From NCBI GenBank assembly GCA_963969365.1, contig OZ017757.1, forward strand, positions 806,001 through 870,000: DNA of 64,000 bases, read 5' to 3'. Positions within the stretch are counted from its first letter, which is position 1. Each line of letters starts with the position of its first letter. Under the pieces are notes generated by a model. That model was not told the DNA's origin and did not search any database. It saw only the letters and a list, made by a program, of their open reading frames with translations. Shown here piece after piece: positions 12,919 to 22,394 of the stretch. The position numbers were made by a program, and so were the translations under genes. This stretch comes from Asterochloris sp. CNOR1. Its lineage: Eukaryota; Chlorophyta; Trebouxiophyceae; Trebouxiales; Trebouxiaceae.

Positions 12919-15900
12919 ATGCATATTTGGCTTGTGCTGGGCCTGCTCTGCTGCGGTGCCTTCAGCACCGTGCAAGGGATAGCATGGCCTTTTTCTTCCA
13001 GAAACAGCGCTGATAAAGTGCCTCCCGCTGCGACTGAGCCTGATCAGCAATACACAGCAGATCGGCAGAGCCACCAACAGCCACGTGCCAGGCTGGCGCA
13101 TAGCGGCGTGATCGCAGTGGTGTTCCACCAGGTGAGCCTGGGGCCACTGCATTTTCACATCTGAGCCTTGTACTGTCACGCCAAGCGGTAACACATGAAG
13201 GGCTTCTCACCACAGAGCCCAGCAGCTGCGCTTGCTCTGCTTGAAAAGCAGAGCTGAGGCTGCTGATTTACGGGCAGGCTGCTCACGTGGAAGCCATGTG
13301 CAGGATGCGAACGCCAGCAGGTTGTTGAACTGCTACTTCGAAAGGGACCTCAAGGGCCAAGCCGGAGGCGTAATTGATGAGGTCGTCTGGGTTGTGGATG
13401 CCTCCCCAGAGGCTGAGCAGGTGAGGCCAGGAGACTGTCAGCTACATCTGGCAAGTTACTGCCTCAGTCGAACTGGGCAAGCATGGTGGCAGCAGGGCCA
13501 TAATGCTGAAGCTCCCTGCTTCCAAGAGGGGGTTCAAAAAATGGCCATCAGCGTACGCATCTGCATCGCAGCATGATCTACTCAGTAAGCTTAGGATTTT
13601 GCGGGAAGCTGGGGTGTTAGAGGTGCGAGATCAGCTGCCAGCTGCGCTCATGGCTACCTCCTGAGATGTGCTGGTGGGTAGTGTGTCCATTGCTAGATTG
13701 CGGTGAAGCAAGGGGTAGCGCTCCACAACAACTCCTGGACACAGCAACATGCAGCAGGTGGCATAAGAGTGCTGGTTTCTGAGTGCACCTGCTCTGCTGA
13801 TATCTAAGTACGCCCTATGCACCTCATGCAGCATGGCAGGGCTGTCTGACTCACGGAGGACTCCCTGCTGTGGCACTGGGTTGCCACCTACCTCATGTGC
13901 AGCTGCTCAGCATGTCAAACAATCTTGCGCCGTACCCAATGCAATCATTGCAAATAGCTTGAGACAAAGAAGTAGTCATTCCTGCCTGCTTCCAGGTTTA
14001 TGAAGTGTTGACTTCCAATGTAGCATGTTTCCTGACATGCTGACTGCTTCCAGTATGCTGGCCCAGACAGACATAGTTGAGAGCGCCTCTAGAGCCATTG
14101 CCTCAAGTTCTCAACACTGGACCGGCTACTGATAATCGTCACTTGCATCTGCAGCAGGGCCTGTGTCTGCATAACTCAGCTGCTTGCGGCAGGGGCATGC
14201 TGGCCAAGACAGACACACTTCAGAGGCGTCCCGAGTACTGCCTTAGATACTCAAGGCTGGACCAGTTGCTGCTGATCCTCTTTTGCTTGTTCAGCAGGGC
14301 CTGTGTCCAAACCTGCCACAGTCAACAATCTCATTGCCTACAGGAGCACCCAGAGGTGGACCAGATGCTGATGGCACACCCTCGCATCTACAGCAAGGCC
14401 TTTGCCCAAGGCAGCAGCCACTCCGCAAAGTGGAAGGCGGTCTCAGTCAGTCAGGAAAAACTGTACATCTATGTAAGCGCGAATGGCTGTACTCCTTGTG
14501 CTGGTGCCTGCAGGGCCCTGTATAACGGCCTGTTGGTGTGCATCTACATGGTGTGCATCTACATGGGTTCATGCAGCTTGTAAACCACGCTTGACCAGAT
14601 AAGGAGTGCCTGAAGCATGGTCACCTCAGTGTGTGTGGAGCAGGAAAGCAGCATGGTGCAGGCCTCTTCTGCACTTTGTTGAAAGTCAGCCGCAAGCAGC
14701 TCTGACAATGTCTCCGCTTTGCAAAAGGGCTGCTAAAGCCCCATTCCCTTTCAACATATGCCTCCCGGCCGCAGTTTGACAACCAGATCAGCTTCATACA
14801 GAAGGGAGCCCTGAAGGCCTTGATAAATGAGAAGGTGTGTCACTGTGCATCACACAGCTTGAAGCCTATAGCATCATGGCTGGGCAAGTTGTTGATTTGT
14901 CTAAGCCTCTCCCTGATCAGAGCGGCGGCGGCGCCAGGCTGCAGGCAGGGCAGGTCGCTGTGCTTTTAGCCTGTGCTCTGCCTGCGTTCAAACATTTGCA
15001 ATACCCTAGCAGCTTGCCCTGCATATTGCTTGGCCGAGGTCACTGCCGTTGGCGTGCCCGTGCCATAGGCATGCAGCCCACAACCACCTGTCGGGCTCAA
15101 GGCTAAGAGTCACAACAGTGGACCAGCCAAACCACCTCTGGCCAAAGATTATTGACCCTGTCTGCTGAAGCTCACTCCTGCCAATGCGCACACCGATAGT
15201 GACCATATTGCAAACAGCAAAGCTGCCTCCAGTACCAATGCAGACACTACACCTCTGCATGTCTGCTGCAGGTTGGCCATAGCAATTTCCTCTATGTCAG
15301 TGCCAATGTGATAAACCACCAGTCCCTTGTGGCTGCACATATGCACCTTGGGGCCCTGACTGCCCTGAGTGGGTCACACAGCAAGTGGGCGGCTCAAAGG
15401 GACGAATGCCTGGTCAACATCAGCAGCTGGGCTAGGCAATGGACATGCGCCGCCCTGGTGCATGCGAGGTGCGCTAGGGAAGTGCCACTTGCTGAGCCTG
15501 CAAAGATGAGGGTTCGACCACTTGCATTGCAATTTCAGAACCGCTGGGCCAGCACCTGGCAGCAAGCGCTCCAGGGGGCCAAGCGCAATAGTGTGCTGTT
15601 TGCAGGCTCGCATGTGCTGGAGTTCGTGTTGCTCATTGCACTTGCCTGATGCGGGTATACTTCCCGGCTGCCTTTGAAGCTTTGCTGGATCAGTCTGTGT
15701 CAGCATAGAGCAGCTGAGTGCCAACAGCTTAGTTGTCGACTGGACAATGCACTGCCCTGATGCACAGGGTGTTGGCTGATCATGCTGAAGAATGCTTTGG
15801 GCCTTGCTGCACCTGCTCGCCTTGCTGCTCGCTCCAGGGGCAAGCCCTGGCAGGGCGGCAACCTCAGGAGGGTCACAGGCTGCACTGACAGTGTTTGCTC

Positions 15901-16380
15901 ACCTGATCTAGTCCCACAGCCTGCTCTGTCCCATGCTGGCCTGTCTGCGCAGCAGTCCCGACTTCTCCTGAGCCAGGAGTGTGGCTTTTGCATGTCCAGG
16001 TGAAGATCTTGCTGCCGCCACGACCCAGGGCTTGCTGTGTGTGCAGGTTCCTAGTTGACCTGAGGGAGGGGCACACAGACAAGTATGACATGAACCACTG
16101 GGACTTCCACGCTGAGAGTCTGGAGGCGGTCTGGGACCCAGTCCTGTTCCTGTTCCATGGACGTGACTTCCCGGCAATTCAGTCTCATGATCATTCTGCT
16201 GAGATATCACAGCGTTCAGAAGAGACGCAGAGACACTCAGGCTGTGTGGGGCAAGCCATAGCAGCCTTGTTTGCCTATCCCGGACAGAAGGACCGCTTGC
16301 AGCGGAACACGAGGATATTGCAGGAATACCAGGCACTGGCTGGGTACTCCGCGCCACTATGCTCAAGCTGGCCTCCGTGA
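12919..16380 (+). CDS. Secreted glycosyltransferase-like protein, copy 1
   Basis: Six exons splice in frame: 12919-13131, 13304-13420, 14344-14472, 14775-14834, 15272-15468 and 16047-16380, about 350 residues. The start gives a signal peptide (MHIWLVLGLLCCGAFSTVQG). The order of blocks matches an uncharacterised glycosyltransferase-like family of fungi and algae: GGVIDEVVWVVDA, then IYSKAFAQGSS, LYIYFDNQISFI, FLYVSANVINHQSL, a W-rich block, and a final A-LFAYPGQKDRLQ before a Cys near the end (CSSWPP). In that family the third block reads YIKIDDD and binds metal and sugar nucleotide; here it is FDNQ. No frameshift is seen. The gene is divergent from the armadillo gene. Activity is uncertain because of the changed motif. 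Confidence 0.6.
14055..14305 (+). repeat. Intronic tandem duplication of about 141 bases
   Basis: The segment from ATGCTGGCC to CAGCAGGGCCTGTGTC occurs twice, starting at 14055 and 14197. The homologous intron of copy 2 has only one (about 59082-59190). It arose after the segmental duplication or was lost from copy 2. Confidence 0.7.
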
Positions 16381-17147
16381 TTGTTATATCTCATGCTCAA
16401 TGATTTGGGACCTGTAGGCAGCATGGCCAGTAGAGATGATCAGCTTGACTTCTCTCTGGCCTGTGATTACAACAACTTGGATGCGAGCCGCTTGCATGCT
16501 CTTCTTGTCCTTGCCTCCTGCATCAGCTGTGTAAGTAATCCACGCTGGGTGGGTCTGACTGATTTAGATATGCATGGCACCAACGTTTGGGCTACTTGCG
16601 TGCATTTACTTGGCCTCTTCAGCCCTGTGATCGCAATGGACAAAACCGCAACTGGAGCTAGCTATAGAGCTAGCTAGCTGCAGTCGCTCACCAGTACTGA
16701 GCTTGTGTTGGGGCGGTCACCAAGGTGGTGAAGGTGCGCAAAGCGAGGCGGGTGGTCTCGTGGTGATGTCGGATGCTGAGGTGGGCAACCTCATGTTCAG
16801 GCGTCGCCCGCAGCCCTGGTGCCTCAGGTTGACTGAACACTGGCCATGGACCTGCATGTTGCACAGCACAATATGTCCCATTGCAAATGAGTCTTACATG
16901 GGTCAATTCTTGACCACCATGTGCATTGGCCAATGGTGTCTTGCACATCCAGAAGCGTGGCTGCTCGCCAGCAGGCTTCCTGCTGGTGCAGCTGTCCAGA
17001 TGTACTCTCAGTAATCAATTGGTGACTTGGTTTGACGTGTTACTCATGGTTGCACGTACACCCTCCTGGAGTATCGTGCACAGCAGGTTGGCATGGGGCA
17101 GGACAGAGATTCATAGCTTGTGAGCCTGTTGCTTCTTCTGCATGCAT

Positions 17148-17179
17148 GCGCTTGTGCAACTGCGCAGTTGCACAAGCGC
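17148..17179. repeat. Perfect 32-base palindrome
   Basis: Left arm GCGCTTGTGCAACTGC is followed at once by its reverse complement. Imperfect pairing of CATGCA with TGCATG continues the stem outward. Could form a hairpin in RNA of either strand. Confidence 0.95.
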
Positions 17180-17759
17180 GGCTGCATGTAAGCAAGCTGC
17201 CGTTGTCGTCAGCCAATTACTTGCGGCCCGCAGTGCTACTGCTGGCTGAAGTGCCGCGGCTGCTGGGCAAAGGATACTTGCGGGCTGCTTGTTGGCCCCT
17301 GGACATGGCCAGGTGCATCTATTTAGATGATGAGCACTAGGTGCAGGCTTTCTGCAGCAGCACAAATGAACTGCTCTGAAGCTGCCTGTAGCGAGAAGCA
17401 ACGCTGGACATCCATCGACGCTACACTGCCCTGGGTGGAGAAGAGAACATGCGCTTCACATCAGTAAGTGCATGCTGCTCTGTGTATTACACTGCAGAGA
17501 TTCAAAATGCAGATGCCATCATGTAAGGACGCATCATTCCTGCTGAAATTATCCAGGCCTGAACAGCATCTGCACGTGCCTTGCATGCTGCATTACACAC
17601 TGCATGGCGACTGGCAACCCTGACCAGCTAGGACAGAGATGACCCTCAGCAAGGAACTAAATTCGACGGCAAGCATTTCATGACCAGGCTGGCCTTAAGG
17701 CTTGTGACAAGCTTGTGATGGCAAAGTCCACAGAAGTAGCAGCAGCCGGCTTCTCTTTA

Positions 17760-17789
17760 CCTTGGACAATGGGCGCCCATTGTCTAAGG
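17760..17789. repeat. 30-base palindrome with one mismatch pair
   Basis: Left arm CCTTGGACAATGGGC faces GCCCATTGTCTAAGG; one pair differs (a G-U pair in RNA). It lies 150 bases past the stop of the Mnn1-type gene. Confidence 0.9.
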
Positions 17790-17939
17790 CAAGCAGAAAG
17801 TCATTGGAGCCATGGCTGGCCAGCTGATTTGACGCTAGCATACATGCATGCAATCACACCATACATGTCATATGACTCCATTCTGTCGTTTGCCTTCCCA
17901 GGGTGTTCCATGCCAAGCTCTGAATTGGCCACTGCGTGG

Positions 17940-19709
17940 TCAGTTCACTTTGTTGTACAGTTCTTCGAAGAAAGCATATGAGGTGCGGATGGCAGAATTC
18001 AGGTGGGGCCAGTAGTTCAATGGCAGCATACGTAAGCCGTCGTGGGCTTTGCCTGAAATCTCTCGAATGCATGCCATTGCGGTTTGTACACCCGGACAAT
18101 CCTGGGCTGCATTCACAAAAGCATCTGCCGGCCATGACGCTATGAACCCACTCCGTCCCTCCATCACCTCAATGGTGGTTGCAATTGGGGCAAATTGGTT
18201 AGCTGAAAGGGCTTGGACTGGCAGATGTGTGGTTCGTAGGTAACGTTTTGATGTGGGCTCAAACTTTGCAACTCCGGCCAATCGATGAAAGAAAAGGGGA
18301 TGCGCCACTGGATACTCTTGAACTGCCCCTGTCAACAAAAATCTATTGCGGAGTTCTTCCTGCATGACATGATGTAAAGATTAGCCACTTGGAGGGGGGA
18401 CCTCAATGATTATCAAGCTGAGTGGAGAACCACCAAGGACAGGACAGCCAGGGCAAGGCTCATCCACCTTGATCTCGATGTCACCAGGGGCTTGCAAAGC
18501 AGGCATAGCGCCGCCTGGCACCTGTGTGCAGAACATGACAGGCTCTGGTCGGTGACATGCTTGATTGCAGGGGTCAGTAGCCATTGAGGTGCTCAAAGAG
18601 GTTCAAGTGACCTCTACGTCTGTTGCCAAAGGACAGCTGGTGCTTAGTCTTGCTGACCTGATAGTAACTGTGGTGCTGGCTGCTAAGAGCAAAGCCCAGG
18701 CGGAACACATCTTTGTCTCCATAGACATAACGATACATGATATCATGATGGCTTGTTAAGAACCAAATGTGCTCCAATGCCCTCCAGTGTCTTGCCCTGC
18801 ATCCAAAGACCAATATTGTGCCCTTCGCTGCTGTTGAGTTGGATCCTCCAAAGCTAGCCGTTGGGCTGCAGATGCAGACCTGTCAAGCACCATCTGACCG
18901 CTCTCAGCTTCAAAGTACTTTGGGTCCTTCCATGGAGGATGAAGTCCAAAGATTTCGTAGGCATAGTCATTGACATGCCTGTCATGATGAAAGTCTGGCC
19001 AGAAGATGTTGCCATGGTGCCTGCATAGAGATTGTTCTAGGAGAGGTGGGATGGAAGCGGACCCTGTTGCTTAAGGTGTGCTGGAGTCATGTGTAGCTTT
19101 CCCAAAGAAAATCATGTGGTGGCACTTGCCTATATGTGGAGCTGTCAAATATGAATGAAGGATCGCGGAGCGCCATATTGTCGCTGTCAAGGAAGATTAT
19201 CTCTTTGAAAGTCGAAGTGTACACCGCATACACCTTGATTGCAAACCCTGAGAGGGGGATCTGCCTGTGGTAAGTTGGCTGTGTCCGCATGTCAAGATTC
19301 ACAAACTGGACGTCTGGCACATGCTCCTGCAGAGCTAAGGATTGTCAGTGCACAAGGAGAGCCGGCATGAAGGCGTTCAACTGTTTACCTGTATTAGTTT
19401 CAACATGGCCCGGTCTGGGTTGTCAGACCCCACATAAGCAAGCTCAATGGGCAGCGTGCTTCCACAGAACTCTCGCAGCATTCTGAGACCCACGTATGCC
19501 ATTGTGAGCTGAGAGGTAGAGCCGGCCGTTGTAACAATGCCCTGAGATTGTTGTCCGTGAAGGAGTGGCGGGTACGCTTCTGAGCCCTCCAAATGCTGCT
19601 GCAGAGCTGCCAAGGCATCTCGCATGACATCTCCCTCATCGCCAGCGCACGATCGCGCGACGAGGAGCATCAGGCTCACGGCAAAGAGCATGGCGGGTAG
19701 CTTCAACAT
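17940..19709 (-). CDS. Mnn1-type alpha-mannosyltransferase (Mannosyl_trans3 family)
   Basis: Golgi-type transferase that adds mannose to glycans. Six exons join in frame: 19389-19709, 19130-19326, 18880-19020, 18658-18796, 18402-18521 and 17940-18359, about 445 residues. The start gives a signal peptide or anchor (MLKLPAMLFAVSLMLLVARS). Family blocks in order: YVGLRMLREF, GFAIKVYAVYTSTF, the DxD motif IIFLDSDNMALRDP, NIFWPDFHHD, EAESGQMVLDR, YVYGDKDVFRLGFAL and a late HPLFFHRLAGVAKF. The intron after 19130 has a GC donor (AG|GCAAGT), and intron 5 is only 42 bases. The gene looks intact. The linkage it makes cannot be told from sequence. Confidence 0.85.
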
Positions 19710-20041
19710 GTGGCAGTGAAGGTGTGGATTGTCAAAGTGCTCCTTACGGTGACACTCGATTCAAATGTGGCCCACAGTGAGCGGGACTCAGTTTGAAAAA
19801 TGAAATTAGTGTCATGCAATGAGAGATGCCCTCACTGCCGGCAGACTGCTGTTGTACTGTCATGCCGCAGCTGTCGCAGCTCGTCCAGAGCGAGGAAGTG
19901 CATCTGTTTTGCCACCAAGCACTGCAGAACTGCCAATCGGAACCGTTGCTGAGATTGCTTGCTCGGAGCATTCATTGCATTTGAGCAGCCGCAGAGGGGC
20001 TCGGCGATCTTTTTCCCCACTGATCAGGACTGCCGGAGAGC
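19710..20041. promoter_or_regulatory. Upstream region of the Mnn1-type gene
   Basis: Holds the promoter of the mannosyltransferase (-). No motif stands out. The next possible start on the other strand is at 20042. Confidence 0.3.
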
Positions 20042-20200
20042 ATGCCGTCAGAGGTTCAGAGCGCCTTTGACGTTTTGCTTGAGGCCTTGGTCACCAGTGA
20101 GAAGAGATGGAAGTTTGCCATGCAGGCACTAAGACACAAAGTAGGAGCCACCATGCAGCCTTGCAGGGACACAGCAACTATCGAGCACAGCGACTTATGA
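20042..20200 (+). CDS. Small open frame, unrecognised
   Basis: An ATG opens a 52-residue frame rich in helix formers (MPSEVQSAFDVLLEALVTSE). It could be the first exon of a gene divergent from the mannosyltransferase, but no continuing exon was found. Confidence 0.2.
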   Translation: MPSEVQSAFDVLLEALVTSEKRWKFAMQALRHKVGATMQPCRDTATIEHSDL

Positions 20201-20263
20201 TGTTCAGCACCTGTGTCATCCTGGTACGTGTACTACTCATGCAGGCCAGGTTGAGTGGCCTGT

Positions 20264-20295
20264 ATCAGACAGGACATCCATATGTCCTGTCTGAT
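20264..20295. repeat. Inverted repeat, 14-base arms and 4-base loop
   Basis: ATCAGACAGGACAT, loop CCAT, then ATGTCCTGTCTGAT, a perfect stem. No coding feature nearby explains it. Confidence 0.95.
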
Positions 20296-20299
20296 CAGC

Positions 20300-21130
20300 A
20301 GCTTTGAATGTGCACCTGATGTCCAATGAGCCTGTGTGCGTCAACCCTGCTGGCCTGGGGAAGGCGTGCGGGGTGTTATATTATGTAAAGTCAGTCATGC
20401 AGCGTCAGGTACGGTGGCACTATTGCAGGTTGCTGCAGGGGCTGCAAGGAATGACATTGGCAGCAGTGAGTTCAGTTGGCCGCCCTGTAGCCACCGCACA
20501 GTGCAAGACAGTCTGACTGGCAAATCAAGGCTGCTCTGCAGTGCCAATCACCCAGGTCAAGACCAAAGACGTGAGCGCCGGCAGAGCAACAGACCCCATG
20601 TACCGGAAGCCCTGCCAGCAACAGCTTGGCAATAACCTGCTGCAGCATCCTCGGCAGCCAGCTGCTGCAGGGTGAGGCGCACATATAACTAGTGAGGCGC
20701 CAGCTGAAGTGTGCATCAGGCGGCCAGGCTCCTGTGGGCAGACAGGAGGACACTGGCATGACAGGTACTGAAGGCAGAACTCGCCCAGCTCTAGCAGCTG
20801 CAGCCTTCACGCTGCCATACACGCCACGCAGGCCCTCCCGCTGCAGGACAGCGGCAAGGGCGCGCCAGACAGATTGGCCATGTAACTGCAGCAGGTGCAT
20901 TAACTTGGGTCATCAGCTGTGCTTGTGCTTGGCAGCTGTGCTTGGCATCAGCTTCCACTGGCATCAGCTTCCAGCTAAGTCCTAAGTCAGCCCGGCATCT
21001 CTAAAGTGTAGACGCCGCGGGGCAGTGTGGAGTTGCCAGGCGTGCAGACCCATGGGGCCGGCCTCTATGCAGTGCTGTGCAAGGGCGCCCAGGGGCGCAG
21101 CTCCATAGTGACAGCCGGCGCACAGAGCCG
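20300..21130. other. Stretch without a recognisable gene
   Basis: A minus-strand frame near 20760-20900 reads QREGLRGVYGSVKAA, faintly like a mitochondrial-carrier loop. The rest of such a carrier is absent, so I do not call a gene. Confidence 0.3.
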
Positions 21131-21139
21131 CACGCCTGC

Positions 21140-22090
21140 AGGCGTGTGGCAGCCTATTGCATCTGCAGGCCCGCACAGACCCACACGCCTGTTGGCGCTG
21201 GGCAGCTTCCTGAACCTGCAGAGCTCCAGAGAGCACCACAGCTGCTGGCTTTGGGCAGTCTTATGCGCCTGCAGGTTCCCGCATACCCACACACCTACTG
21301 GCGCTGAGCAGCCTCGTGCACTTGCAGTGCCTCACATACCCACACACCTGTTGGCGCCGGGCAGCCTACTGCACCTGCAGTGCCTTGCGTACCCACGTGC
21401 CTGTTGGCGCTTAGCAGCCTCGTGCACCTGCAGAGCTCCAGAGAGCAGCGCAAGTGCTGGCTTTGAGCAGTCTTCTTCTCCTGCAGATCTCCAGAGAGTA
21501 GCACACCTACTGGCGCTGAGCAGCCTCGTGCACTTGCAGTGCCTCGCATACCCACACACCTGTTGGCGCCGGGCAGCCTCCTGCACCTGCAGTGCCTTGC
21601 TTACCCACGTGCCTGTTGGCGCTGAGCAGCCTCGTGCACCTGCAGAGCTCCAGAGAGCAGCACATGTGCTGGCTTTGAGCAGTCTTCTTCTCCTGCAGAT
21701 CTCCAGAGAGTAGCACAGCTGCTGGCTTTGGGCAGTCTCATGCACCTGCAGTGCCTCCCATACCCACACACCTGTTGGCGCTGAGCAGCCTCATGCACCT
21801 GAAGTGCCTTGCTTACCCACGTGCCTGTTGGCGCTGAGCAGCCTCGTGCACCTGCAGAGCTCCAGAGAGCAGCACATGTGCTGGCTTTGAGCAGTCTTCT
21901 TCTCCTGCAGATCTCCAGAGAGTAGCACAGCTGCTGGCTTTGGGCAGTCTCATGCACCTGCAGTGCCTCCCATACCCACACACCTGTTGGCGCTGAGCAG
22001 CCTCATGCACCTGAAGTGCCTTGCTTACCCACGTGCCTGTTGGCGCTGAGCAGCCTCGTGCATCTGCAGAGCTCCAGAGAGCAGCATGTC
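21140..22090. repeat. 53-base satellite with 212-base higher-order repeat
   Basis: About 18 tandem units of 53 bases. Two unit types differ: one carries CAGAGCTCCAGAGAGCAG and one carries TACCCACACACCTGTTGGCG. Four units (212 bases) form a higher-order repeat: the start TGCAGAGCTCCAGAGAGCAG recurs at 21429, 21641, 21853 and 22065, exactly 212 apart, and the units at 21641 and 21853 are almost identical. Because 53 is not a multiple of 3, long frames are open by chance in several phases on both strands; I do not treat them as genes. Confidence 0.9.
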
Positions 22091-22394
22091 TGCTGAAGCC
22101 ATGCAACTCTGCTTGCATGCTTCATGTTGACGCCAACGCCTGCTGCTGCTGCAAGCAGATATAATTTGCAGACACAGCAGGTACACAGCTTGCTGAATGT
22201 TTCACGAGCTTGGCACTGTGCCAGACAACTATAGGCCTCAGCCGTGTAACACGTCAGAGCAGAGCTGATTATGATGGGCAGCTGAGCCAAGGCAGAGCAC
22301 TCTTGGGTGTTCTCTGGGCGCAAAGTCAAGCAGCCTGCTGGCAGCTGCACCAGCATTATTTAACAGCACTCTGCGCGAGCCACCACGCTGCGCT

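Larger units (their letters stand above)
9740..16530. repeat. Segmental duplication, copy A
   Basis: This block repeats, in the same order and orientation, at about 54085-61430. It covers most of the armadillo gene and the whole secreted glycosyltransferase-like gene. Exons are nearly identical in many places and introns are much less alike. Copy A has a 786-base deletion near 11781 and an extra intronic tandem copy at 14055-14305. Confidence 0.9.
16531..17939. other. Intergenic region between convergent genes
   Basis: Lies between the 3' ends of the glycosyltransferase-like gene (+) and the Mnn1-type gene (-). Short open stretches such as LRPAVLLLAEVPRLLG near 17219 do not form a recognisable gene. 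The region contains two long palindromes, listed separately. Confidence 0.5.

Noticed and set aside
16655-16680. AGCTAGCTATAGAGCTAGC as a further long palindrome
   Set aside because: It is a short-period GCTA repeat with interruptions and not a clean inverted repeat.
20472-20900. Mitochondrial carrier gene
   Set aside because: Only one short phrase (REGLRGVYGS) is suggestive; the P-x-D/E-x-x-R/K signatures and the other repeats are missing.
21140-22090. CRISPR-like array
   Set aside because: There are no unique spacers: units are contiguous and of two related types, and the host is a eukaryote.
21027-22118. Long open frames on both strands over the satellite (up to 228 codons)
   Set aside because: The 53-base period shifts phase with every unit and has few stops, so open frames arise by chance; there are no splice signals or family patterns.
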